Shown here: positions 35,843 through 44,126 of the stretch, piece after piece
Layout of the letters: every line of letters begins with the position of its first letter
Numbering within the stretch: position 1 is the first letter of the stretch
From: Murinocardiopsis flavida
GTDB taxonomy: Bacteria > Actinomycetota > Actinomycetes > Streptosporangiales > Streptosporangiaceae
Assembly (NCBI RefSeq): GCF_003014485.1
Contig: NZ_PYGA01000013.1
Coordinates: forward strand, 161,522 to 225,521
Direction: 5' to 3'
DNA: 64,000 bases
Notes under the pieces: model-generated
What the model was told of the DNA's origin: nothing
Seen by the model: only the letters and a program-made list of their open reading frames with translations
Database searches by the model: none
Translations under genes and position numbers: made by a program

Positions 35843-36205
35843 ATGACTGCTGCGAACCCGGCCGGAACGGACTGCCGCCACTGCGGACGGCCACTGGACG
35901 ACGTGGGCGAGGTCGTGTCCCGCCACAACGGGGCGGACGGCGAGACGGTGTACACCCGCTGCGTGTGCGGCGTGCTGGCGGTGTGGCTGCGGCCGCCCGT
36001 CCCCGCCCGACCGCGGCTCCTGCTGAGCGCGCCCGCACCGGCCGACCCGCCGGGGCCCGCCTCGCCCGACACGGCCGGTCCGCCGTCCGCGCTCGACCCG
36101 GCCCGCCCGCAGCCGCCGCACGCAACGGCACCGGCCCGCCTGAGAGCGGTGCCCGCGCGCGGCACCGAGCCGGAACAGGGACGCCCCGGTGCCGACCGAC
36201 GCTGA
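35843..36205 (+). CDS. Small Cys-motif protein upstream of the EamA exporter
   Basis: 120 residues: the first ~50 contain DCRHCGRPL and TRCVCGVLAVWL, a possible CxxC-CxC zinc site; the remaining ~70 are Pro/Ala-rich and disordered. The gene overlaps the start of the exporter gene by 17 bp. Family not recognised. Only the N-terminal part looks conserved, so the true C-terminus or even coding status of the tail is uncertain. Confidence 0.5.
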   Translation: MTAANPAGTDCRHCGRPLDDVGEVVSRHNGADGETVYTRCVCGVLAVWLRPPVPARPRLLLSAPAPADPPGPASPDTAGPPSALDPARPQPPHATAPARLRAVPARGTEPEQGRPGADRR

Positions 36206-37052
36206 CGGGCGCGGCGCCGGCGTCCTCTGCGCGCTCGGCAGCGTCACGAGCGTGCAGGTCGGGCAGGCGTTCGGCAAGTCCCTCATCGCCGCGGCGGGCG
36301 CGAGCGGCGTGGTCGTCCTGCGGCTCGGCTTCGCCGCCGTCCTGCTGCTGCTCCTGCGGCGCCCGAAGCCGCCGGCCGACCGCCGCACACTGCTCCTCGT
36401 ACTCGCCTGGGGCACCGCGATCGCCGGAATGAACACCATCTACCTCGCGCTGGTGTACCTGCCGCTCGGGATCGCCGCGACACTCCAGTTCGCCGCGGGC
36501 CCCTTCGCCATGGCGCTGCTCGGCGCCCGGCGGCCCGGCGACGTGCTCTGGGCGGTCCTCGCCGGGGCGGGGGTGGCCCTGCTCTACGCCCCAGGCAGCG
36601 GCCCGCTCCCCGCCGCGGGCGTCCTGCTCGCCCTGCTGTCCGGCGCGTCCATGGCCGCCTACCTCGCACTGAGCAGGAGAGCGGGCGCGGCGGACGGCGA
36701 CGGGACCCTGCTCGTGTGGGCGGTCCTGTGGGCGGCGGCGCTGTGGACACCGGCGGCGCTCCTCGCGGGCGGCCCGCCGCTCGAACCCCGGCTGCTCCTC
36801 CTCGGGCTGCTCCTCGCTCTGGTCTCGGCAGTGCTGCCGTACCGGCTGGACTTCGCCGCGCTGCGCCGTCTCCCACCGCGCACGGTCGCGGTCCTGGTCA
36901 GCCTGGAGCCGGTGGTGGGGGCGGCAGCGGGCGCGGTGCTGCTCGGCGAACTCCTCACGGCGCCGCAGTGGCTGGCGATCGCCTGCATCGCCGCCGCGTC
37001 CATCGGGGCGGTCGGATCGGGCCGCCCCAAGGCCCCGTTCCCGGCACCATGA
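36189..37052 (+). CDS. EamA-family (DMT) exporter
   Basis: 287 residues with about ten hydrophobic helices in two EamA repeats (e.g. FGKSLIAAAGASGVVVLRLGFAAVLLLLLRR; LEPVVGAAAGAVLLGELLTAPQWLAIACIAAASIGAV). RhtA-like members export threonine/homoserine or other metabolites. GTG 36189 overlaps the preceding small gene. Probably regulated by the divergent LysR protein. Confidence 0.9.
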   Translation: MPTDADGRGAGVLCALGSVTSVQVGQAFGKSLIAAAGASGVVVLRLGFAAVLLLLLRRPKPPADRRTLLLVLAWGTAIAGMNTIYLALVYLPLGIAATLQFAAGPFAMALLGARRPGDVLWAVLAGAGVALLYAPGSGPLPAAGVLLALLSGASMAAYLALSRRAGAADGDGTLLVWAVLWAAALWTPAALLAGGPPLEPRLLLLGLLLALVSAVLPYRLDFAALRRLPPRTVAVLVSLEPVVGAAAGAVLLGELLTAPQWLAIACIAAASIGAVGSGRPKAPFPAP

Positions 37053-37195
37053 GCGCGGCGGACGCCCCGGCACTCGCCAGGGGTCGATCGGCGGACGGCG
37101 GCCGACGCACCGATCCTCGTCAATGGGCCATCGGCGGGATCGGCGGACGGCGGCGGACGCTCGGCGTCCTCGCCACCGGACGACCGGCGGGACCG

Positions 37196-37741
37196 CTACG
37201 CGGACGGCAGCGCGAACTCCGCCACCGTGCCCCACGAGCCCGGCGCGCCGGTTCCGGCGATCAACCGCACCCGGTCGACAAGCGCGCGGATCGGCAGCCT
37301 CGCCCGCACCTCGACCGCTGCCCGCCGCATGGCGGCGGGCTCCGCCCGGTGGGCGGTCCCGACCGTCAGGTGCGGTATCGCGTCCGGATACGCGCCCCCG
37401 TAGGGCGGGCACTCGGGGAACCGGTGCCACACGGAACCGGTGAGCGCGCGGAAGGGCGCGTCCGGCTCGGGGGCCAGCCACACGACCTGCGTCCCGAACC
37501 ACGCGACGCGCGCGAACACACATCCGAAGGAGGGGACCGCGGTCAGGCACGCGCGCAGGTCGCCGAGCACCTGTTCGGTGACCCTCTCCGGAGGGAGGAA
37601 CGGGGAGAGGACCGTGACGTGCGCCGGGACCCCCAGCGGCGCCGAGTCGTCCAGGATGGCCCGGTAGGGCCCCACCACCGCTTCCGCAGCGGGCACCGGC
37701 ACGATGAGCGCCGTTTCGGTCGCCTCGGCAAGTACGCCCAT
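37196..37741 (-). CDS. 2'-5' RNA ligase/2H phosphoesterase family protein
   Basis: 181 residues with the two HxT motifs of the 2H superfamily: PAHVTVLSPF near residue 40 and IPHLTVGTAH near residue 125. Members act on 2'-5' or cyclic phosphodiester bonds of RNA or nucleotides; the true substrate is unknown. ATG 37741 follows a GGAGAGGAA site. Convergent with the EamA gene. Confidence 0.88.
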   Translation of the reverse strand: MGVLAEATETALIVPVPAAEAVVGPYRAILDDSAPLGVPAHVTVLSPFLPPERVTEQVLGDLRACLTAVPSFGCVFARVAWFGTQVVWLAPEPDAPFRALTGSVWHRFPECPPYGGAYPDAIPHLTVGTAHRAEPAAMRRAAVEVRARLPIRALVDRVRLIAGTGAPGSWGTVAEFALPSA

Positions 37742-37999
37742 GTTCCTCTCCGTCACGGGGGCATGGTCGCACACGGCTCCCCGCTCGAACCGCGGGCGCT
37801 CTCCTCGGGCTTCTCCTCCTCGGGCCGCTCCGCGCGCTCGCCTCGGCGGTGCCGCCCTGCGCTGCGTGCGCCGCCGCCCGGGCTCTCTGCGCGCAACGGC
37901 CCCGGCCATCGCCTGCGACGGCCGGGGCCAGTGTGTCGGGGCGGACGGCTCCGTGGGCGGACCGCCGATCGACCGCGCCCGTGCGGTGCGCCGGGTCTC
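37742..37999. other. Non-coding gap with terminator-like hairpin
   Basis: No gene supported. A hairpin GGCCCCGGCC(A)TCGC/GCGA(C)GGCCGGGGCC at about 37903-37935 lies past the SDR stop. Around 37785-37825 there is a short stretch similar to part of the EamA gene (36780-36817), possibly a decayed duplicate or chance. Confidence 0.4.
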
Positions 38000-38767
38000 C
38001 TACCAGGGCACCGGGCCGTCCGCGTTGAAGAACCCGCCGGTCGGGCCGCCCGCGTCGAGCGTGGCCAGGCGGACCATGACCGCGGCGCCCTGCGCGGGGG
38101 TGAGGTATCCGCTGTGGTTGTTGATCTCGGTGTCGACGAAGCCGGGGTCGGCGGCGTTGACGAGGATGCCGTCCCTCCGCAGCTCATGGGCGTACTGCAC
38201 GGTCAGCGCGTTCAGCGCGGTCTTGGACGGCGTGTACGCGGCCGACGCGAGCAGGCCGGCGAGCGGGCCGTCCGGGTCGGCGGCGATGGCCAGCGACGCG
38301 GCGCCGCTGCTGACGTTGACGATGCGCGGCGCCGGGGACCGCCGCAGCAGCGGCAGCATTGCGTTGGTCACCGCGATGACCCCGAAGACGTTGGTCTCGA
38401 ACACCGCCCGGACCATGTCCAGGTCGACGGAGCTCGGGACCTGATCGTGGGCGTCGTTCGGCGAGACCTGCCCGGAGCCGGTGATCCCGGCGTTGTTGAC
38501 CAGCACGTCGAGGTGGCCGAAGCGCTCCTCGACCCACTTTGCGGCGTCCTCGGCGGTGGCCGGGTCGGTGACGTCGAGGGTGACCGCGTGCGCGTCGCCG
38601 CCCGCCGCGCGCACCGCCGCCGCAGTGTCCTCGCCGCGCCGCAGGTCCCTGGCGCCGACGACGACTGTTGTGCCCTGCGCGGCGAGCCGCTCGGCGATCG
38701 CCCGGCCGATCCCCTTGTTCGCCCCGGTGACCACGGCCACCTTCCGGTGCCCGGTGTGTTCGATCAT
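38000..38767 (-). CDS. Short-chain dehydrogenase/reductase
   Basis: 255 residues. Cofactor motif VVTGANKGIGRAIAERLA, NNAGITG, catalytic Ser in NVSSGAAS and YxxxK in YTPSKTALN. The carbonyl-reductase-like layout (long insertion around the active site) suggests an NADPH-dependent reductase of xenobiotic or quinone carbonyls. Divergent from the HxlR gene; a perfect palindrome between them suggests HxlR controls both. Confidence 0.93.
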   Translation of the reverse strand: MIEHTGHRKVAVVTGANKGIGRAIAERLAAQGTTVVVGARDLRRGEDTAAAVRAAGGDAHAVTLDVTDPATAEDAAKWVEERFGHLDVLVNNAGITGSGQVSPNDAHDQVPSSVDLDMVRAVFETNVFGVIAVTNAMLPLLRRSPAPRIVNVSSGAASLAIAADPDGPLAGLLASAAYTPSKTALNALTVQYAHELRRDGILVNAADPGFVDTEINNHSGYLTPAQGAAVMVRLATLDAGGPTGGFFNADGPVPW

Positions 38768-39006
38768 GTCCTGTGCTCCTGTCCGCGAGGGTCCGTCGCC
38801 CTAACGACGCGGCAGCCGGGCCGCCCGTGACAGGGGAGGCGCCGCTGCCGAGCCGGGACCGACCGCCCGGCGGCGGCGCGGGGGCCCGTCACCGGGCCCG
38901 TGCAGAGCCGACCCCGATCACGTGCCGGGAGGAGTCTCCTTCTCCCCGAGCTGTTCTCGGAGTCGAAGCGTCGCCGAAGTGCGACTCCATCTCGCGTTAC
39001 TTGTTT

Positions 39007-39026
39007 TTACGAAGTTCACTTCGTAA
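39007..39026. promoter_or_regulatory. HxlR operator palindrome
   Basis: TTACGAAGT-TC-ACTTCGTAA, nine perfect pairs with a 2-base centre, ends 9 bp before the hxlR-type start codon. It lies in the divergent promoter shared with the SDR gene and is AT-rich against a GC-rich background. Confidence 0.75.
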
Positions 39027-39035
39027 TATGAATCA

Positions 39036-39707
39036 ATGGTTAAAGATTACGGTCAGTTCTGTGGGCTTGCCAAGGCGAGCAGCGTGCTTGGTGAGCGATG
39101 GTCACTGCTGATCGTGCGCGATCTGAGCGTGGCGCCGTGCAGGTTCAAGGACCTGCACGAGGGGCTCCCGGGGATTCCGACCAGCGTGCTGACGACCCGA
39201 TTGCGCGATCTCCAGGTGGCCGGGGTGGTGACCCGGGTGGCCGATGAGCTGCCTGGCGGCGGGGTGCTCTACACGCTCACGCCGCACGGTCGCGCGTTAC
39301 AGCCGATTCTTGATGCGCTTGGCAGGTGGGGTGCTGGGACGATGACCACCCCACAGCCCGAGGACGTGGTCACCGATGCGTCCCTGGCAGCCGCCCTCCG
39401 CGCCGGCTTCCAGCAGGGTGCCACCGACACCACCACGAGCTACGTGGTCCACACAGGTGCCGCCACGGCGTGGGCCGACGCCACGCCGGATGCGATCACG
39501 GTCGGCCCCGGGGCGCCGGACCGTCCTGCCGATCTCACGATCCACAGCGGCCCGCAGTTGCGTGCCGTACTCGCCGGTGAGCTAAGTCCGGCTGCCGCGC
39601 TGTCCAGCGGCGCGGTCCGCATCGAAGGATCGCCTGAGGTGTTCGAGCGCTTCGTCCGTACCTTCCATGTCCCGCTGACAGGGGCCGCCGAGGCGGTATC
39701 GCGGTGA
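39036..39707 (+). CDS. HxlR-family regulator with SCP2-like C-terminal domain
   Basis: 223 residues. Winged helix of HxlR type (YGQFCGLAKASSVLGERWSLLIVRDLSVAPCRFKDLHEGLPGIPTSVLTTRLRDL...) up to residue ~95, then a C-terminal domain ending LTIHSGPQLRAVLAGELSPAAALSSGAVRIEGSPEVFERFV, which resembles SCP2 sterol-binding folds. The fusion suggests sensing of a hydrophobic ligand. The Cys near residue 9 is the position of redox cysteines in some HxlR proteins. Overlaps the MFS remnant start by 4 bp. Confidence 0.92.
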   Translation: MVKDYGQFCGLAKASSVLGERWSLLIVRDLSVAPCRFKDLHEGLPGIPTSVLTTRLRDLQVAGVVTRVADELPGGGVLYTLTPHGRALQPILDALGRWGAGTMTTPQPEDVVTDASLAAALRAGFQQGATDTTTSYVVHTGAATAWADATPDAITVGPGAPDRPADLTIHSGPQLRAVLAGELSPAAALSSGAVRIEGSPEVFERFVRTFHVPLTGAAEAVSR

Positions 39708-40002
39708 CCACGCAATCCGCCATTGGCAACAGCAATCGGGCGACCCTGCGTGAGTGGATCGGCCTGAGCGTGCTGGCTCTGCCGACGCCGCTGTCGTCCA
39801 TCGATATGACCGTGCTGTACCTGGCTCTGCCGGAACTGAGTGCGGACCTCGCGCTCCCGCGGAGAGGGCAGGATCGGCCGCGGCGACGTCGGAGACCGCA
39901 GGAGAACTGGGCGGCGCCCTGGGAGTGGCCACCCTTGGCAGGAGATCAGGTGATCTGTCGCCGCCTGTTACACCCGGGGCGATAGAGCTCGCTTCGCCTT
40001 GA
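39704..40002 (+). pseudogene. Remnant of an MFS (EmrB/QacA-like) drug transporter
   Basis: The frame opens with GTG 39704 coupled to the HxlR stop and reads TLREWIGLSVLALPTPLSSIDMTVLYLALPELSADLALP, the first helix of a DHA2 efflux pump. It then breaks; in another frame (from ~39860) AAATSETAGELGGALGVATLG matches a late segment of the same family (around helix 11). About 1 kb of the gene is therefore missing and the ends are out of frame. The HxlR regulator probably once controlled this pump. Confidence 0.8.
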
Positions 40003-40137
40003 TCCGCAGGGGCGTTCGGCCGTGCCCGTCGTGGACGCGCTCGCAGAGTCGTGAAGCGCGTGCGCTACCGCGGTGCTCCCGCGGTGCTCCCGGAACCCGA
40101 CATCGGGATGGGAGCGGGTGAGTTCAGCAAGCGAAAA

Positions 40138-40167
40138 GCCCCGGTCATCGCGTGCGATGACCGGGGC
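40138..40167 (-). terminator. tRNA-His terminator
   Basis: Perfect 14-bp arms (40138-40151 and 40154-40167) with a 2-base centre, followed on the minus strand by TTTT. It is the native terminator of the tRNA-His gene whose 3' half remains next to it. Confidence 0.8.
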
Positions 40168-40175
40168 CTCTCGTA

Positions 40176-40220
40176 TGGGGTGAGTGACGGGACTTGAACC
40201 CGCGACTTCTTGGACCACAA
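40176..40220 (-). other. attachment site: orphan 3' half of tRNA-His
   Basis: On the minus strand this reads from the anticodon loop (TTGTGGT, anticodon GTG) through CCAAG, the T arm GCGGG-TTCAAGT-CCCGT, acceptor strand CACTCAC, discriminator C73 (characteristic of His) and encoded CCA. The 5' half is absent: the bases before the loop (CCTTG) do not restore the stem as CTTGG. This is the chromosomal remnant left when an integrase-driven element enters a tRNA 3' end, so it is one att boundary of the AICE. Confidence 0.85.
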
Positions 40221-40604
40221 CAAGGTTCGAAGCAGAGCAACACTGCCGGTACATGGTTCCGTACCAGGTCAACGCGGGCCAGTGGGGGAGTCGTGCCGTG
40301 TCTGACCGCAGATGGCCGCTGGAGTCTGCTCCCATCCTGCTCCCATGGTTCGCCGCGCGGTCATTCGGTTTCACCTGCCACTTTCGTGGCGAGTCGGGGG
40401 TGGCGCGCACCCGTTGTCACCGGGGGTGGCCTGCGGTGTAAGCGGCCGTTGGGGGGTCCGTTCTAGGCGGACCCCCCAACGGACCCCCCAACGGACCCCC
40501 GAACGGACCCCCCATCGGACCCCCTGCCGTGTCGCTCAGCGATTCGTCGCGCACGGCCTTGCTAGCCATAGGGGGAGACCCTTTTAGAGGATAAAGAGGT
40601 ATCA
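40221..40604. other. Left-end non-coding region of the element
   Basis: Between the att site and the first possible gene no convincing CDS is seen. The main content is the 12-bp repeat array described separately, and an AT-richer stretch (about 40555-40605) that may hold a promoter. Confidence 0.45.
40448..40524. repeat. 12-bp iterated repeats with an inverted copy
   Basis: GGACCCCCCAAC is repeated head to tail from 40469 (two perfect copies, then GGACCCCCGAAC, GGACCCCCCATC and a partial copy). The exact reverse complement GTTGGGGGGTCC precedes them at 40448-40459. The inverted and first direct copy make a perfect 12-bp hairpin. Iteron, integrase arm-site or transfer-origin roles are possible. 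Confidence 0.75.
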
Positions 40605-40811
40605 GTGTCCATAGCGTTCAGCCCTCTCTCAGAACACCCGATGACGTGCGCAAACGAATGTACCGCTGGCGATTTCCCCGAGCGTTTCAAAGCGTTTCCA
40701 GCGGTCAGGACTCCCGCTCAGTGGATCGCGCGCTATCGCAGTTCAGAGACCCCGGCGGATGAAACGCTGCCCGGGACGCTCCGCACGAACACGGCGGTGA
40801 CAGCTCGCTGA
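40605..40811 (+). CDS. Possible small protein
   Basis: 68 codons from GTG 40605 with AGAGG 6 bp upstream. The product (SIAFSPLSEHPMTCANECTAGDFPERFKAF...) has no recognised motif, and its composition is less GC-biased than the element's genes. It may be a decayed gene or chance frame. Confidence 0.22.
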   Translation: MSIAFSPLSEHPMTCANECTAGDFPERFKAFPAVRTPAQWIARYRSSETPADETLPGTLRTNTAVTAR

Positions 40812-40923
40812 CAAACCGCCAACACCCGCCGCACTGTCAACGGCCCGACCGATGTCGCTACGGACCCTGACATGCAGCGCAGGCCGGGTTACCGTCGTGG
40901 GATACCCCGGCAAGGAGGTCCCC

Positions 40924-41061
40924 ATGGGGCGCCACGGCGATCAGGACAAGCCCACCGACACCAACCCCGGCAGCGACCGCGACGGACAACAGCCCGGCTC
41001 CGGACACGGCTCCGGCGAACCCATGCCCGACCAGGGCGGCGACGGCCAGAGGCCCGAATGA
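40924..41061 (+). CDS. Small Gly/Asp/Gln-rich peptide upstream of the methyltransferase
   Basis: 45 residues (MGRHGDQDKPTDTNPGSDRD...), hydrophilic and disordered, with a strong AAGGAGG 6 bp before the ATG. Its stop overlaps the methyltransferase start (ATGA). The tight coupling of a peptide of this size with a PCMT-like enzyme recalls precursor/tailoring-enzyme pairs in RiPP systems, but the peptide has no obvious core or leader motif, so it may simply be a partner protein. Confidence 0.6.
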   Translation: MGRHGDQDKPTDTNPGSDRDGQQPGSGHGSGEPMPDQGGDGQRPE

Positions 41062-42266
41062 GCAAGCACCCCGGGGCGCGCATCGCCCGCGAGCTCACCG
41101 CGCGCGGCGCCGTCCAGGACCCCGCCTGGCACCGCGCCCTGCTCGCCGTCCCGCGCGAGGCGTTCGTGCCCGACACCGTCTGGGCACCCTCCAAGGACCA
41201 GCCCGGCCACGAACAGCCCTACACCCGCGACACCCCCGAGTACCAGCGGTGGATCCACCAGGACGTCGCCCTGGTGACCCAGGTCGACGACGGGACCCCG
41301 GCCGGCCCCGGCGGGCTCGGGCTCGTGCCCACCAGCAGCATCAGCCAGCCGAGCCTGGTCGTGGCCATGCTGGAAGCACTCGATGCCGCCGATGGTGACC
41401 GGGTCCTGGAGATCGGCACGGGCACCGGCTACAACACCGCCCTGCTGTGCGAGCGGTTCGGCGACGCCAACGTGGTCTCCATCGAGGTCGACGCCGCTGT
41501 GGCCGAGCAGGCGCGGCAGAACCTGCACGCCCTGGACTACAAGCCGACGCTGATCACCGGCGACGGCGCCACCCCTGCCGACGAAGGGACCTTCGACCGG
41601 GTGCTGTCCACGGTCGCGGCCCGGCGCACCGTCCCCCCGGCCTGGCTGAGGCAGGTGCGGCCCGGCGGCACGGTGGTCACCCCGTGGGGGCCCGGATTCA
41701 CCTCCGCCTGCCTGGTGCGCCTCACCGTCGGCGCGGACGGCTCCGCGTGCGGGCGGCTGCTCGGGGACGCGGCGTTCATGTGGCTGCGCGACCAGCGCCG
41801 CCCTGTCGCCCCCTGGCACACCTTCGTCACCGAGGACGACCCGGCGGCCGTCGACGGCGAGACCGGCGTCAACCCGCGGGTCGTCTCCGACCGCCACCCC
41901 GGGTGGGGCGTGGTCCTGGGCCACCTGGTGCCCGACCTGGCCTACGCCTCCTTCGACGCCGACCCCGACGACCCGACGGCCGCGGGGGAGGCCACGGTCT
42001 ACGTCTACGACCGGGCCGGTTCCTGGGCACTGGGTGAGTACACCCCGGCCGGCGGCCCCTACGAGACACGTCGGTGCGGTCCGCGGGACCTGTGGGCGGA
42101 GATCGCCGAAGCGCGCGGCGTGTGGGAGGCCGCCGGCCGCCCGGGCAGGGACCGACTCGGGTTGAGGATCAATTCCATCGGGCGGCGGGCATTGTGGGTC
42201 GATGAACCTGTAACTGGGGACTTGTGGATGTCTCCCAAGCTCGTGTGCGGGGATTTTAGCTGGTAG
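41058..42266 (+). CDS. PCMT-like (protein-L-isoaspartate) methyltransferase
   Basis: 402 residues. PCMT fold with the family start VPREAFVPDTVW, TSSISQPSLVVAMLEALD (PIMT motif), motif I LEIGTGTGYNTALLCERFG, post-I SIEVDAAVAEQARQNL, GDGATP and FDRVLSTVAARRTVPPAWLRQVRPGGTVVTPWG. An additional ~170-residue C-terminal domain is absent from housekeeping PCMT, as in actinobacterial 'methyltransferase, FxLD-type' or graspetide-associated enzymes. It overlaps the upstream peptide gene by 4 bp. Role in the element is unknown: peptide tailoring or protein modification. Confidence 0.88.
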   Translation: MSKHPGARIARELTARGAVQDPAWHRALLAVPREAFVPDTVWAPSKDQPGHEQPYTRDTPEYQRWIHQDVALVTQVDDGTPAGPGGLGLVPTSSISQPSLVVAMLEALDAADGDRVLEIGTGTGYNTALLCERFGDANVVSIEVDAAVAEQARQNLHALDYKPTLITGDGATPADEGTFDRVLSTVAARRTVPPAWLRQVRPGGTVVTPWGPGFTSACLVRLTVGADGSACGRLLGDAAFMWLRDQRRPVAPWHTFVTEDDPAAVDGETGVNPRVVSDRHPGWGVVLGHLVPDLAYASFDADPDDPTAAGEATVYVYDRAGSWALGEYTPAGGPYETRRCGPRDLWAEIAEARGVWEAAGRPGRDRLGLRINSIGRRALWVDEPVTGDLWMSPKLVCGDFSW

Positions 42267-42321
42267 TACTGCGGAACGCTCGCCAATATGGTCAAGCAGT
42301 CCTAGGCGATAGCGTCGAAGT

Positions 42322-42879
42322 ATGGCGACTTCTGATGACGACGGCCGCTGGGTCGTGCACGGTGAGCGGATCATCTACGACAACAAGTGGGTCACCGTGG
42401 GATTGGCCGATATCACCACGCCCTCAGGCGCCCGGTTCGAGCACCACACCGTGACGCTGCCGGCGGCCGCGGTTCTCGCTGTGCTCGATGCGTCGGAAGA
42501 GAACGTCCTCATGACCTTCCGACACCGGTTCGTCTCCGATGTCTGGGGCTGGGAGCTGCCGGGCGGCTTGCTCGATGCCTCCGAGTCTCCGGAGCAGACG
42601 GCCGTCCGGGAGACCGAAGAAGAGACCGGCTACCGAGTGCATCGTGTCGAGTTCGTCGCCGCCTACGAGCCGATGATCGGCACGGTGCGCAGTAAGCACC
42701 ACGTCTACGTTGGTAGGAATCCGGAGCTGGTTGCCGAACCGACCGAACTGGACGAGGGCCGGTACGAATGGGTGCCCCTTGCGAAGGTCCCTGACCTTAT
42801 CTCGTCGGGCCAGTTGCAGTCTTCTGGAACCCTCATGGCCCTGCTTCACATTCTGGGGACGAAGTCAGGGGGCAAGTAG
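42322..42879 (+). CDS. Nudix hydrolase (ADP-ribose pyrophosphatase-like)
   Basis: 185 residues with a complete Nudix box GGLLDASESPEQTAVRETEEETGY (GX5EX7REUXEEXGU) near residues 77-100 and the ADPRase-like preceding strand VWGWELPGG. It probably hydrolyses a nucleoside diphosphate derivative. Nudix proteins are standard in pSAM2-like elements, where Pif (a Nudix protein) blocks redundant transfer. The 3' end overlaps the convergent XRE regulator gene by 15 bp. Confidence 0.92.
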   Translation: MATSDDDGRWVVHGERIIYDNKWVTVGLADITTPSGARFEHHTVTLPAAAVLAVLDASEENVLMTFRHRFVSDVWGWELPGGLLDASESPEQTAVRETEEETGYRVHRVEFVAAYEPMIGTVRSKHHVYVGRNPELVAEPTELDEGRYEWVPLAKVPDLISSGQLQSSGTLMALLHILGTKSGGK

Positions 42880-43974
42880 CTTCGCGATCCGCGCGCGCTG
42901 CCGAGCAGACCCGGTACGTCCGGCGAGTTCGGCAGCGCGTTGTGCGTGCTTCTGTGCTTCATCGACCTCACCGCGAGCCTGGAACGTCATGGCCAGGTCG
43001 ACTTGGAGGCCAGCCTCAGCACGACCTAAGGATCCGTCCTCGATCCCGCTGAGTGCAGAGGTCAGATCATCAAGTGCTTCGTCCGCACCTAGACGGGCCA
43101 GGCAGTTCCCGCGCCATCGAGCAAGGTGAGTCTCGTTGAGCATGAGGAACGGCAGTTCCGGGTCCTCGGGGTCGTCGGGCAGATAACGGGCAGCGGCGTC
43201 CATCGCCTTGCGTGCTGCGTCACCATCTCCGACGACCGCTAAGGCTTCGCCTTCCGCTGCGAACAGCCACGCACGTAGGAGACCAGGGAGCTTTCTCGGT
43301 GCCTGCTGGTGGGCATGGCGGACAAGCTGGAGTGCTTCGTCGTCATAGCCGTTGTCGAGCAGGGTGTAGGTCTGTTCGGCGGTCACGTGTGCGAGCACAG
43401 CAGGGCTCTCGCACTCTCTGGCTGCCGACTTCGCGATCTCGTAGTGCTTCCAGGCTTTGTCCAGATGACCCGAATCGAGTGCCTGCCAGGCCGTGAGCGA
43501 ACTGGCCTCTGCGAGAGCACGCGCTATTGCAGATCTCGCGCTTCCTGGCATTGAGTAGCGAAGGATGTTCTCCATCTGAGCAACATGCTGTTCAGTCTGG
43601 GGGAGAAGGTGAGCGGCACCGAGGCGTCTATCGAGTAGACGAAAATTCTGCGTCTGCGACTCGAATATTCCAACAAGTTCCGCGTCCGGATTGCTGAAGG
43701 GAATCCGATCCTGAAGTTCTGGAATCCGAGCGTCTTGGGTTGAGGAAAGTGGGGCGGAAAGGCCAAGAGCGTCGGGTGGAGCCTCGAATACCTGACACAG
43801 GAGTCGTCCGTAGAACTGCCCGACAGTAGCGCCGTTCTCCCAGCGACTCAGTTGACGGGTGAGCGAAGTAGCCGCTGGCAGCGACTCGTTCGTAGCGCGC
43901 CGGAGTCTCGCGATGACTTGATCTTGCGTCCATCCACGCAGTTCACGGGCCGCCCTGAGTGGGGTTGCGGCCAT
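42865..43974 (-). CDS. XRE-family regulator with TPR-like C-terminus
   Basis: 369 residues. N-terminal helix-turn-helix (PLRAARELRGWTQDQVIARLRRA ... TSLTRQLSRWENG), then ~270 helical residues with TPR-like repeats (WKHYEIAKSAARE, LQLVRHAHQQAP, DEAQKHAQRAAELAG). Such proteins are common in actinomycete mobile elements and often act as signal-dependent regulators. Convergent with the Nudix gene and divergent from the small gene at 44127. Lower GC than neighbours. Confidence 0.9.
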   Translation of the reverse strand: MAATPLRAARELRGWTQDQVIARLRRATNESLPAATSLTRQLSRWENGATVGQFYGRLLCQVFEAPPDALGLSAPLSSTQDARIPELQDRIPFSNPDAELVGIFESQTQNFRLLDRRLGAAHLLPQTEQHVAQMENILRYSMPGSARSAIARALAEASSLTAWQALDSGHLDKAWKHYEIAKSAARECESPAVLAHVTAEQTYTLLDNGYDDEALQLVRHAHQQAPRKLPGLLRAWLFAAEGEALAVVGDGDAARKAMDAAARYLPDDPEDPELPFLMLNETHLARWRGNCLARLGADEALDDLTSALSGIEDGSLGRAEAGLQVDLAMTFQARGEVDEAQKHAQRAAELAGRTGSARQRARIAKLLAP

Positions 43975-44126
43975 GATGACCTCCCGTCGTCGGGGGCGGG
44001 CTGGAATCTCCCCGACATCCCGGTGTCGGGTGCTGTCAGGTGCTGTCGTCTTTTGGTTCTCCGCCGTGCTGGTGATGATCGTAGTGACAGGGGAGCGCGA
44101 ACTGTAGCCAAGAGGAGGGGAGCAAG

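Noticed and set aside
34929..37772. 947-codon leftward frame over LysR and EamA genes
   Set aside because: Overlaps recognised genes in other frames; product is Arg/Ala repeats.
40448..40524. CRISPR array
   Set aside because: Units are contiguous 12-mers without spacers, and no cas genes are present in the window.
40194..40587. Plus-strand frames between att and the repeat array
   Set aside because: They read through the tRNA fragment and the 12-bp repeats; no start signal or motif.
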